Assembly (NCBI GenBank): GCA_016713725.1
Contig: JADJOO010000022.1
Location: 1 to 27,165 of the forward strand
From: Pseudomonadota bacterium
Lineage (GTDB): Bacteria > Pseudomonadota > Gammaproteobacteria > Steroidobacterales > Steroidobacteraceae
Reading direction: 5' to 3'
Length of the DNA: 27,165 bases
In this document: piece by piece, positions 18,739 through 27,165 of the stretch
How the letters are laid out: the number at the start of each line of letters is the position of its first letter
Position numbering within the stretch: the stretch's first letter is position 1
Translations under genes and position numbers: made by a program
The notes under the pieces: generated by a model
What the model was told of the DNA's origin: nothing
Database searches by the model: none
The model's input: the letters and a program-made list of their open reading frames with translations, nothing else

Positions 18739-19038
18739 CGTTTGTCCTTTAGCCAGGTCATCATCAAGGGCACTGAGCCGGGCACCGGCGCATTGCCGTG
18801 CCGTCCAGCCGTCCGCGTAAGGGCATACCGCGATCCTGATCCTACTCCGCATCCCCTGCGTGGCAGTCGATGACGGGACCGATAACACACTGGTGTCGAT
18901 TTGACGCAGTCGCCCTGCGCGGATCGGCCGCGACGGCAGGAGTCGGGATAACACGTATGTGAGATGCACTGCGTGCCCGTTCAACCACGCCCGAGTGGGT
19001 GCAAGAATGTATCGACTCCCACGGCCTGAGAAACGCAG
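18739..19038. other. Divergent promoter region, acyl-CoA dehydrogenase / HpcH operon
   Basis: 300 bases with no gene. Both outward genes must be driven from here. The one structured site I see is AACACGTATGTG (site C). No confident -35/-10 pair was recognised. Confidence 0.5.
18950..18961. promoter_or_regulatory. Candidate operator C before the HpcH operon
   Basis: AACACGTATGTG, an imperfect palindrome (CACGTATGTG), is 78 bases before the HpcH start and 212 before the acyl-CoA dehydrogenase start. It matches site D in 11 of 12 positions and shares half-sites with site B. Shared control of the catabolic genes is inference. Confidence 0.3.
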
Positions 19039-19986
19039 ATGTTGAAAGGAATACGACGCCGACGACGTTGCGTGTTGTCGGTCCCGGCGAGCGCCGAGCG
19101 CAAGATCGAGAAGGCGCTCGCCTCCGGCGTCGACTTCGTGTTTCTCGACCTCGAGGACGGGGTCGCGCCCGCTGCCAAAGCACAAGCCCGTCGCAATGCG
19201 ATCGAGGCGTTCAACACCGGCAACTGGGGGAGCACCGTGCGGTGCTTCCGGATGAACGGCATCGACTCCTACTGGGCGCTTCAGGACCTGTTGGAGGTGG
19301 TCGGTGAGGCCGGTCACAACATAGATACGATTGTCGTCCCGAAGGTGAAACAGGCTAGGGATGTGCATTTCTGCGACACCCTCCTGGGGCTCATCGAACG
19401 GCAGTGCGGCATCGACAGGCCGATCGGCCTCGAACTGCTGATCGAGGAAGTCGAAGGAATCCAGAACATCCGGGAGATCTCCGCGGCCAGTGCGAGGATC
19501 GAGTCCCTGATGTTCGGCGTCGGTGATTACACCCGTGCCCAGGGCGTGGACATCCGCGATGCCATGGGCCCCGCCCGCTACTATCCGGGCGACATCTGGC
19601 ATTTCCAGCGCAGTACGCTTGCGATCGCGGCGCGCGTCGCTGGAATCGACTACGTCGATGGCCCTTGGGGATTGATCGCCGATCCCGACGGTTATCGCAA
19701 CGAGTGTCGCAAGGCAAAAACGCTCGGCGCCGTCGGCAAGTGGGCCATTCACCCCACGCAGATCCCGATCGCCATGGCCGAGTTCACACCGACGGCGGAA
19801 GAACTACTGCAAGCGTTGAAGATGAGGCGCGAGTTCGAGAAGGCGCGCGCAAAAGGGCTCGGGGCCATCAAGACTGCTGACGGCGGCATGCTCGACGAAG
19901 CGATCCTGCCCGTCGTGAATGCGATGCTCGACGCCGCTCGATTTTACGGCGTAGGCGTCGCCGAGATCGAGCAACGACTCCCCTGA
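19039..19986 (+). CDS. HpcH/HpaI-CitE family CoA-ester lyase (malyl-/citramalyl-CoA lyase-like)
   Basis: 315-residue TIM-barrel lyase or thioesterase of the CitE-like group, which splits or makes 3-hydroxyacyl-dicarboxylate CoA esters such as malyl-CoA or citramalyl-CoA. FLDLEDGVAP at 35-44 is the family signature. Arg71 (CFRMNG), Glu136 (LLIEEVEG) and Asp163 (FGVGDY) keep exactly the spacing of Arg76, Glu141 and Asp168 in Rhodobacter Mcl1, that is substrate Arg and the two Mg ligands. KWAIHPTQI near the C-terminus is also typical. ATG at 19039 begins MLKGIRRRRRCVLSVPASAERK, the usual family start. It is the first gene of a five-gene plus-strand operon. The acyl group it cleaves is unknown; it gives acetyl- or propionyl-CoA and a 2-oxo acid in relatives. 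Intact. Confidence 0.92.
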   Translation: MLKGIRRRRRCVLSVPASAERKIEKALASGVDFVFLDLEDGVAPAAKAQARRNAIEAFNTGNWGSTVRCFRMNGIDSYWALQDLLEVVGEAGHNIDTIVVPKVKQARDVHFCDTLLGLIERQCGIDRPIGLELLIEEVEGIQNIREISAASARIESLMFGVGDYTRAQGVDIRDAMGPARYYPGDIWHFQRSTLAIAARVAGIDYVDGPWGLIADPDGYRNECRKAKTLGAVGKWAIHPTQIPIAMAEFTPTAEELLQALKMRREFEKARAKGLGAIKTADGGMLDEAILPVVNAMLDAARFYGVGVAEIEQRLP

Positions 19987-20028
19987 CTGCCCGCTCGGCG
20001 GTCTGCCTATTCCTCTGGAGAACACACC

Positions 20029-21469
20029 ATGCTGCCCCGCTACAGCAACTACATCAACGGCCAGTACCGACCGTCTGCGAGCGAGGATTACCTCACCGTA
20101 TTCGCTCCAGCCATTGGGGAAGCATGTGCACTCGCACCGAACAGCACTGCCGCGGAGCTCGACGGGTGTGTGCGGGCGGCGCAGGCCGCCCAGGCGAACT
20201 GGGCGGATCTTCGGCCGATCGAGCGCGGCCGCATCCTGTATCGGATGGCCGCGTATCTGCGCGAGAACGCGGAGCAGTTCGCGACGATCGAGCGGCGCGA
20301 GACCGGCAAGCCCCACTGGCAGCCTCCCATGGAAATTGGCATCGCTGCGGGGTATCTCGAGCCTCTATGCGGGACTCTGCAACATTCATCATGGTGAGCA
20401 CATCGACATCGGCCCCCAGTACCACTGCCATACGATACGAGAGCCCTTCGGTGTCGTAGGCCTCATCACGCCGTGGAACTCGCCCCTCAGTCAGCTGTGC
20501 CGCGGGCTCGGTCCCGCGTTGGTCACTGGCAATAGCGTCGTGTGCAAGCCGTCGGAGTTCACGCCGGGCAGTTCGCTCAAGCTCGCCGCCGACGCCGTGG
20601 AGTTCTGCGGACTACCACCGGGCATTCTGAACATCGTGCTCGGTTCGGGCCCGCGTGTGGGCACCGCGCTCGTCGGGCATCCGCTTGTACGCAAGGTTGC
20701 ACTCACCGGCAGCGTGAGGGCGGGACGAGAAGTCAGTCACGTCGCCGCCGATCGCCTCATTCCCCTGACGCTGGAATTGGGGGGAAAGTCTCCGAACATC
20801 GTATTCGAAGACGCGGATCTCGACGCGGCGGCCGTCGGCAGCATCAATGCCATCGCCCTCAACGCCGGCCAGGTGTGCTTCGCCGGCTCCCGCCTCCTGG
20901 TCCAGCGTTCGATCTACGACACCATGCTCGAGAAACTCCGCGGTATCGCCACGTCGGTGGTGATAGGTCCACAGACGGACGCAAAGGTTGGAGCCATTGC
21001 GACCCGCGCTCAGTATGAGCGGGTGCAGGCGGCCTTCGCACTGGCCGAAGCTGACGGCGCTCGGCTCGTCTGCGGCGGGCCTGACGCGCGTCAGGCGGCC
21101 TGGGGCAACGGCTGGTATCTGCCGTTGACGATCTACAGCCACGTCACCAATGAGATGGCCATCGCTCGGGAGGAGATTTTCGGACCCGTACTCAGCGTGA
21201 TCCCCTTCGACAACGAGGACCAGGCAATTTCCATCGCCAATGACTCGAGCTACGGTCTTGCAGCAGGGGTATGGACGCGCGACCTGAGCCGCGCTCACCG
21301 CATGGCCCGCAGGCTCGAGGCCGGCTCGGTGCTGATCAACGAGTATTCCGGGACGGACGTCGAGCTGCCCTTTGGCGGCTACAAGAACAGTGGTTATGGG
21401 AAGGAAAAGGGCGTCGAAGCACTGAGCCACTACCAGCAGATCAAGACCGTACGAATTCGGCTGAGCTGA
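20029..21469 (+). CDS. NAD(P)-dependent aldehyde dehydrogenase (one frameshift)
   Basis: Oxidises an aldehyde to the acid. The N-terminal part starts YSNYINGQYRP and includes RGRILYRMAAYLRENAEQFATIERRETGKP. The frame changes near 20355-20390 and continues HTIREPFGVVGLITPWNSPL (nucleotide site), VCKPSEFTPGSS, TGSVRAG and LTLELGGKSPNIV with the general-base Glu. NAGQVCFAGSRL holds the catalytic Cys, EEIFGPVLSV is the cofactor Glu motif, and LPFGGYKNSGYGKEKG is the C-terminal signature. Length is about 480 residues, normal. ATG at 20029 has GGAGA in front. It lies 42 bases after the lyase and four bases before the CoA-transferase, so it is part of the same operon. Semialdehydes or betaine-type aldehydes are possible substrates; nothing in the sequence decides. 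Confidence 0.93.
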
Positions 21470-21473
21470 TCTC

Positions 21474-23573
21474 ATGGACCGATCGTCAGACTGCGTTGAG
21501 ATCAGCGGCCACTGTCTGGCCGATATCGACGTCGTCGAGGATTTCGACGCAACGACACCGGCGCTGGTACGCCAGACCATCCGCTTCGCCGGGCGCCTGG
21601 CGGCGGACTGCGGCGCCCGGGTGTTTGAGTCTCCGGACGCGTTCGACAATCCTGCGAGTCCGCTGAACATCTTTTTCAGTGAGGGCAAGCGCCCCTTGTC
21701 CGAGGCGCCCGCGCGCGCGCTCGCCCTCACGCACAACCCCGCCCTCTCGACGCACTGCGTGTACATCGCTGAGCAGCACCGTGGCACGCCGGCGCACGTC
21801 GGGTCCGAGACCGATCTGACCATTCAGGCGCGGGCCGGCATCTGCCACCTGATCGGCGACCCGGACGAGCAACCCCTCAAGATCGGCGGCCACCAGGTCG
21901 TGAGTGCCGGTGGGTACGCCGCCTTTTCCGCGCTGGTCGCTTTGTGCCTGAAGCAGGCGCGCCTGTCGGTCACGGATCGTGCAAACGTGGATCTGCTCGG
22001 CGTCATGACATGGGTGAACTGGAAGGCGGTCGCCTTGGGCGCGCTCGGCACGGAGCTGAAGCGCGAGGGCGCCCAGGCGGAGTGGCCGGTGTTCAGTTTG
22101 CGCGACGGTTACGCGGCCATGGTGTTCTTCGAGCCGCAGTGGGACACCGTCTGCGAACTGATCGGCGATGCACGTCTGCGCGACGAGCGCTTGCGAACGT
22201 TCCAGGACCGCGAGCGCAATCGCGAGCTCTACCAGGGCATCATCGCCGACTGGTTCGCGATGCGCACCAAAGCCGAAGTGACGCGGCTGATGGACGAGAA
22301 TCGCATTCCCAACGGCGTGGTCGCGACGCCCGCAGACCTGCTGCAGGATCCGCTGTTGCTGTATCGCGGGGGCTTGCTGTCTGCCGTCGACGTCAATGGC
22401 CGTCAGTACTCGCGGCCCCGACTGCCTCACCGGGTATACCGTGTGGGGCCACGGGGCCTGCCCCGTCGGCGAGCCGTGCTTGGAACCGCTGCGACGCCGT
22501 CCGGAAGTCTCCCGCTGCAGGGTCTGCGGGTCCTCGACCTGGGGGTCATCACCGCCGGCGCCGGCGTCGGCGCTCTGCTGGCGGATCTCGGTGCCGACGT
22601 GATCAAGGTCGAATCGACCACGTACGCGGATCCGTTCCGCAGCTGGGCCGGCTCGAACAAGGGCGCCTCGCCCCTGTTCAAGTTCAACAATCGCAACAAA
22701 CGCGGCGTGGCGCTCGATCTGAAGACGCCCTCGGGTCGGGAGGCCTTCCTGCAGCTCGTCCGCGAGTCCGACGTCGTGATGGAGAACTTCCGGCGCGGCG
22801 TCCTGGAGCGTCTGGGCATCGGTTTCGATGTGTTGAGAGCCGTCAACCCCGGCATCGTGCTCGTGTCCCTCACGGGTCAGGGACTCGAAGGGCCGGGCTC
22901 GGAGAATGTCTCTTTCGGCTCCTCTCTCGAAGCACGCTCCGGAATCGCGTCGGTTACCCTCTCCCGCAATGGCACTCCGTTCGTGTCCGGCCGAAATCTC
23001 AACTACCCTGACCAGATTGTCTGCCTGCATGCGCCGGGCGCCATCATGGCGGCCCTGCTGCGGCAGACCCGCGAAGGCGGTGCCATGCATCTGGACATTT
23101 CGCAGCGGGATGTGGCGGTCTACACGCTCTCCGACCACATCCTTGCCGCGTCGCTAGGCGAGCCTGTACACGCGGGTTTCGTCGATCGCGATCCAGGCTA
23201 CGTTTTCCAGAACACCTGCAAGAGTCTCGACGGCCATTGGCTTGCCGTATCGGTGCCGCGCGATCGCTGCAGCGCCGTCCTGCCGTGACCGGGATCAACG
23301 ACGTGAACACCTCGCTCGCTGGATCTCGGAGGTGCCGGCCGATGCGGCGCCCTCGAGACCTTGTGCAGTGTTGGGGTCGCTTGCGCCCAGTGCAGCACTG
23401 GGATCGATCTGGCGCGCGCTCTGCACATGGACGCGCATGACACCTTCACCCGATCGCCCTCCGGCGAACTGGTCAAGGGCTTTCCGTTCCAGCTGACCGA
23501 TTCCCCGATGACGGTGACGCGCGACAGTCCCGCGCTCGGCGAGCACAATCGCGAGATCATCCCCGGTGTTTGA
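21474..23573 (+). CDS. Double-length CaiB/BaiF family III CoA-transferase (compensated frameshift)
   Basis: Transfers CoA between carboxylic acids through an enzyme-aspartyl intermediate. About 700 codons hold two family III units. The second starts near residue 350 with GLRVLDLGVITAGAGVGALLADLGADVIKVE and shows NNRNKRGVALDLKTPSGREAF, VVMENFRRGVLERLGIG and NLNYPDQIV. Asp513 in that YPDQ sits where the catalytic Asp lies. The first unit keeps the later blocks (TDLTIQARAGICHLIGDPD) but reads QVVSAGGYAAF where Asp would be expected, so it may be non-catalytic. From about 23275 to 23345 the frame is off (REHLARWISEVPADAA is in another frame) and then returns to the first frame as LETLCSVGVACAQC. 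Two compensating indels are the simple explanation. ATG 21474 is four bases after the aldehyde dehydrogenase stop. The 3' end overlaps the next gene by eight bases. Confidence 0.9.
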
Positions 23574-24510
23574 TCTGGCGAGCATTCGTACGTCACTCGC
23601 GGCGCCGGTGATCGTGGCGCCCATGTTCCTCGTGTCATGCCCGGCGCTCGCTCTGGCTGCGTGCCGGGAGGGTCTCATCGGCTCCCTTCCGGCTCACTCG
23701 GCGCGTACCCGAGATCAGTTGCGCGCCTCGCTGGTGGGGATGCCCGAAAGGCTCACCGAAGTGCGCTCGTCGACGGCCCCGCACGGGGGCGCGGCCTACG
23801 CCGTCAACCTCGTCGTGCACCCTACCAACGAGCGTGCCGCCGGAGACCTCGAACTCCTGATCGAGCATCGCGTGCCGATCGTGATCACCTCGAAGGGTGC
23901 CCCGGGGGACGTCGTACGTCGCATCCACGATTACGGCGGACTGGTCCTCAGCGACATCGCAAACCAGCGACACGCGCAGAAGGCGGCCGACGCGGGTGTG
24001 GACGGGCTGATCGCTGTTTGCGCGGGCGCCGGTGGCCACACCGGCACGCTCAATCCCTTCGCGTTCATGAACGAGATCCGGGAGGTCTTCGACGGGCCCG
24101 TCATTCTCGCCGGCGGGATCACCACTGGCCGTGACGTGGCTGCAGCCGAGCTCATGGGCGCCTCGTTTGCCTATCTCGGGACCCGCTTCATCCCGACGAC
24201 CGAATCCCTCGCCGAGGAAGGGCACAAGCGCATGATCATCGCGTCGCACGGCTCGGACATCTTCTTTACAGCGGCCGTGGACGGCGCTCCCGCCAACTTC
24301 CTCGCCGCGAGTCTCGTGAGCGCGGGTATGTCACTGGAGGCACTCGCCGTGACTCCACCGGGGAAGATCGTGTCCGTGAAGGATCACAAGCGGTGGAAGG
24401 ACATCTGGTCGGCAGGACATGGTGTGGGTTCGATACACGCCATCCAGCCTGCAGCAGAGGTCTGTCGCGAGATCATCGCGCAGTACGAGAAATACCGGAT
24501 CGTGCGGTGA
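23566..24510 (+). CDS. Nitronate monooxygenase/2-nitropropane dioxygenase family flavoprotein
   Basis: 314-residue FMN TIM-barrel protein, intact. LAAPVIVAPMFLVS at 11-24 opens the barrel. AVCAGAGGHTGT around 150-161 is the family AGGH motif, whose His (158) acts in nitronate monooxygenases. ILAGGITTG (180-188) and YLGTRFIPTTES (203-214) bind the FMN phosphate. Some relatives do not oxidise nitronates: FabK reduces enoyl thioesters, and IpdC of actinobacterial steroid degradation acts on a CoA-linked ring. Between a CoA-transferase and an MmgE/PrpD protein, a role on a CoA thioester is as plausible as nitronate detoxification. The start is GTG at 23566, overlapping the CoA-transferase stop by eight bases. 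Its TGA shares bases with the GTG proposed for the next gene. Confidence 0.9.
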   Translation: MFDLASIRTSLAAPVIVAPMFLVSCPALALAACREGLIGSLPAHSARTRDQLRASLVGMPERLTEVRSSTAPHGGAAYAVNLVVHPTNERAAGDLELLIEHRVPIVITSKGAPGDVVRRIHDYGGLVLSDIANQRHAQKAADAGVDGLIAVCAGAGGHTGTLNPFAFMNEIREVFDGPVILAGGITTGRDVAAAELMGASFAYLGTRFIPTTESLAEEGHKRMIIASHGSDIFFTAAVDGAPANFLAASLVSAGMSLEALAVTPPGKIVSVKDHKRWKDIWSAGHGVGSIHAIQPAAEVCREIIAQYEKYRIVR

Positions 24511-25773
24511 TTTCCGAAACGCGCATTGTCCCGGATGCTGTGCCGTGAGTCTGACGTCCGAGGGAGACGGCCGTATCCCTGCTGCTCGAGGAAGCGCTCG
24601 AGGAAGGAGGCGACGCGGCGGTACCGATTATCGGCCGCGCGCAGCGGGTCAACCGGCGTCAGGCGGCCTGCATCAATGCCACGGCTTCGCACATTCTCGA
24701 CTACGACGACAGCGCCGAGGCGGCCAACAGTCACCTATCCGCGCCGATTGTGAACGCCTTGCTGGCACTCGGGCATTCCATGGATGCGTCGGGCTTGCGG
24801 GTCCTTACGGCCTACGTGGCTGGATACGAAGCCGCCTGCCAGGTCGCCCAGGCCTGCAATGTGGCCGAGCTGTATCGCTGTGGCTGGCATGCGATACCCG
24901 TTATCGGGACCCTTGGGGTCGCGATCGCCTGTTCGCGGCTGCTCGACTTGCCGGCGGCGGCCACCGCCCAAGCCATCGGCATCGCCGCAACGCAGGCTGC
25001 GGGTCTGAAGGCCATGTTTGGCACCATGTGCAAGTCGCTGCACGCCGGCGAAGCGTCTAGCCGGGGCATGCGGGCGGCGCTGCTCGCCCGCAGCGGGTTC
25101 ACGAGCTGCGATCACGTGCTCGAGGCGCCGCTCGGGTATGCGTGGTGCTTCAGCGGTCGAGAGCCGATCGACGTCCGCGACGCGGCGTCGGCAGACGTCT
25201 GGTATTTGCGGCGCAATCTCTTCAAACATCACGCCGCCTGCCACCTGACCCACGCGTACATCGACGCGGCGCAGGCACTGCGGGAACGTCACTCGCTGGC
25301 TGCGGATCGCATCTCCCGGATCACCCTGCGCGCGAGTCCGGTGCCTCGACGTCTGCAATATCTCGGAGCCACGCACTGGCCTGGAGACCAAGTTCAGCCT
25401 CTCGCACGTGGTGGCGATGGCCTTGCACGGCTTCAACACCGCCGACGCCACTCTCTTCAGCGACGAGATGGCGTCACACCCGGCATTGAACAGGCTCCGC
25501 GCGCGAAGCGAGGTCGTGATCGAGCATGATCGGGATCGCTTCATGGCCCGAGTCGAGATCACCACCGAGGAGGGTCGTCGTTATGCGGCCGACTCCAGCA
25601 CCGCGGCCACCGGCGATCCTCGTGCATCAGACGCTAAAATCCGGGCGAAGTTCATGGCCCTCGGGACGCCCATCCTGGGTCAAGCGCGGGCCGTAGCGCT
25701 CCAGGACGCGGTTATGGGGATCGATCGCCTCGGATCCGTCGCGTCGATCCTGGAGGCAGTTGCGCGCCACTAG
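24507..25773 (+). CDS. MmgE/PrpD family protein (frameshifted, short N-terminus)
   Basis: Family of 2-methylcitrate dehydratase, cis-aconitate decarboxylase and relatives, which act on branched tri- and dicarboxylates. Recognised blocks: LLLEEALEEGGDAAVPIIGR, then NATASHILDYDDSAEA (the conserved HxxDYDD block), HLSAPIVNALLALG, GYEAACQVAQACN, GWHAIPVIGTLGVA, MCKSLHAGEASSRGMRAALLA and FKHHAACHLTHAYIDAA. After a shift near 25380 comes LETKFSLSHVVAMALHGF, then the C-terminal domain to ILEAVARH. Before LLLEEAL only about 27 codons are available from GTG 24507, and they hold two stops. The family normally has about 55 residues here, so roughly 30 codons are lost as well as the frame. The GTG overlaps the flavoprotein stop by four bases, fitting the operon. 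This gene may be really broken. Confidence 0.8.
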
Positions 25774-25794
25774 CGCTCTGGCGACGGCGCTGTC

Positions 25795-25831
25795 CCGGCG
25801 GCGCATCTCGCAACTGTCACGTTGCCGCCGG
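25795..25831. terminator. Weak hairpin between convergent MmgE/PrpD and ligase genes
   Basis: CCGGCGG (25795-25801) pairs with CCGCCGG (25825-25831), with an inner GCAAC/GTTGC stem between them. It covers the 43-base gap and the ligase stop codon. The stem is lopsided and no T run follows, so a terminator role is tentative. Confidence 0.3.
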
Positions 25832-27165
25832 CGAGACGCTGGTGTTTCTGAGTTCAGCCTTTCGCACCTTGCCCGATGCGGTGAGCGGCAGCTCGTCCCT
25901 GAACTCGATGTGCTTGGGCAGCTTGTACCGCGCGATGCGGTCGCCAAGGTAGCCGAGTAGCGCCGCCGCGTCGATGCTGCGGCCCTCTCGCCGCACCACG
26001 AACGCCTCGCCCACCTCACCCCACAGCGCGTCCGCCACGCCGATGACCGCAGCATTGGCGACGTCTGGATGGTCGAGGAGGTGCTCTCCACTTCCGCCGG
26101 GAGACGTTTTCGGCACCACTGCGGTACATGTCCTTCTGCCGGTCGACGAAATAAAGCCTGCCGGCGTCGTCCATGTAGCCAAGATCGCCCGTGTGCAATG
26201 CTCCGTTCCGGACAGCGTTCGCCGAATCCACCGGACGTTTCCAGTATTCTGACATCACAGTGGGTCCACACGCGAGAAGCTCGCCCGCCGCGCCTGGCTC
26301 GGCGTCAATCCACACATCCGTGAAAAACCCTGCCCGACCCACCGACCCGAAGTGCGAGAGCACCTCGCTCTCATCCTGCAGTGCCATGAAGGAGTTCTCG
26401 GTCTGTCCATACCCCATACGCAGCGACAATCCTGTGGCCTCCTTGATCTGCTCAAGAAGACTCCGCGGCGTCCGCTCTCCCCCGCCGAAGAGCACTCGAA
26501 CACTGGAGAACCCGCGCTTCCGCCCGCCCATCGCATCCACGATGAATCGCAGCATCGTCGTCGTACAGCAGACAACAGTCGGCGCTTCGCGTTCGAGATC
26601 GACTAGAAACGTCTCCGCCGAGAACTTCTCCCGCGTGACGAAGGTCGCGCCCCGGGTCAGCGTCGGCACCAGCAGCGCAAAGAGCGCCGCCGAGTGAAAC
26701 AGCGGCATCTGCGTCATCACCACGTCCGACTCCCGCAGATCGAGGTAATTCACAACCTGGAAGGCCTTGAAGAACGTCTGCAGGTGAGAGGTCACCACGC
26801 CTTTGGGCTCGCCGGTGGTTCCCGACGTGTACAGCAACGCCAAAGGACTCGAGAGATCAAGCCGCACGCATTCGGCCGCCGTGTGTTTGAGAGTCGGTCC
26901 CGTGGAAGACTCCGCCACCGCGGTGCCCCGGCTTGGAGTCCAGGGTGCTGTAGGCCACGCTGTCGAGTTCCGGAAGCCCCCTGGAACGCAATCGACTCGA
27001 GTTGTGCCCTCCACTCGTCGTCGAAAAGCAAGAAGCGAGGCACTCACGTCATTCAGCTGGAACACCAGCTCGGACGTGGTCAGGCGCGTGTTCAACGGCA
27101 GATACACTGCCCCATCTTCAGCACCGCGAGAAGGCAGTTCACGGTGGTGGCGCTGTTTCGACCAA
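25817..27165 (-). CDS. AMP-forming acyl-CoA synthetase, 5'-partial (frameshifted)
   Basis: ANL-superfamily ligase: acid + ATP + CoA to acyl-CoA through an acyl-AMP. The gene enters from beyond 27165, so its N-terminus is missing. Visible in order: GAVYLPLNTRL near the edge, LLYTSGTTGEPKGVV (ATP loop), MPLFHSAAL, VRVLFGGGER, LRMGYGQTENS (adenine site), HTGDLGYMDDAGRLYFVDRQKDM with the hinge region, HPDVANAAVIG, and PLTASGKVRKAEL with the C-terminal catalytic Lys. The frame changes near 26100 (inside ENVSPAEVE) and at least twice between 26900 and 27040. The stop is at 25817-25819. It runs toward the MmgE/PrpD gene. Family members activate fatty, aromatic or cyclic acids; which one here cannot be told. 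Likely the entry step of the pathway. Confidence 0.9.

Noticed and set aside
21486..23138. 550-codon open frame opposite the CoA-transferase
   Set aside because: It is antisense to a clear family III CoA-transferase and is the shadow expected from codon bias in GC-rich DNA.

Overview
The window is GC-rich bacterial DNA, most likely from a gammaproteobacterium. Reasons: rnr and rlmB lie head to tail behind a divergent tRNA-Leu(CAG), a core arrangement common in that class; there is a TonB-dependent receptor with an outer-membrane barrel; and the gene set is one of proteobacterial CoA-thioester catabolism. Species cannot be named from sequence alone.

Layout. (1) 1-3460, core: a G-run inverted repeat, rlmB and rnr on the minus strand, and tRNA-Leu on the plus strand. 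(2) 3461-6995, junction and scrap zone, visibly less GC-rich just after the tRNA: short tandem TGTGGTACAG boxes, a broken DUF4238 gene, a 5'-truncated IS3-family element (IS51-like), a 5'-truncated IS407-like transposase, an LLM/F420-type oxidoreductase, then a stub of an IS407-like orfA. No integrase is visible. (3) 6996-11554, minus strand: MBL-fold hydrolase, SDR oxidoreductase, TonB-dependent receptor. (4) 11555-12512: nearly 1 kb without a recognisable gene. (5) 12513-18738: a fadJ-like multifunctional beta-oxidation protein and thiolase (minus operon), an MFS transporter (plus), and an acyl-CoA dehydrogenase (minus). (6) 19039-25773, plus strand, a tightly packed five-gene operon: HpcH/CitE-type C-C lyase, aldehyde dehydrogenase, double-length CaiB/BaiF CoA-transferase, nitronate-monooxygenase-type flavoprotein, MmgE/PrpD protein. 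(7) 25817-27165, minus: AMP-forming acyl-CoA ligase that runs off the window end.

Taken together, regions 3-7 look like an accessory catabolic island next to tRNA-Leu. The receptor and MFS protein would bring a carboxylic or hydrophobic substrate in. The ligase or CoA-transferase would activate it. Acyl-CoA dehydrogenase, FadJ-like protein and thiolase would shorten it. The five-gene operon would process a branched or dicarboxylic intermediate and split it with the HpcH lyase. The substrate is unknown, and this pathway is inference from gene families.

A strong caveat applies to the whole window. Many genes carry single-base frameshifts that preserve family motifs on both sides. They are densest in the first 4 kb and several fall in short homopolymers. 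Most look like uncorrected sequencing errors, so coordinates of broken genes join fragments and exact breakpoints are approximate. Three stretches (DUF4238, the transposases, and the MmgE/PrpD N-terminus) also lack sequence and may be genuine pseudogenes.
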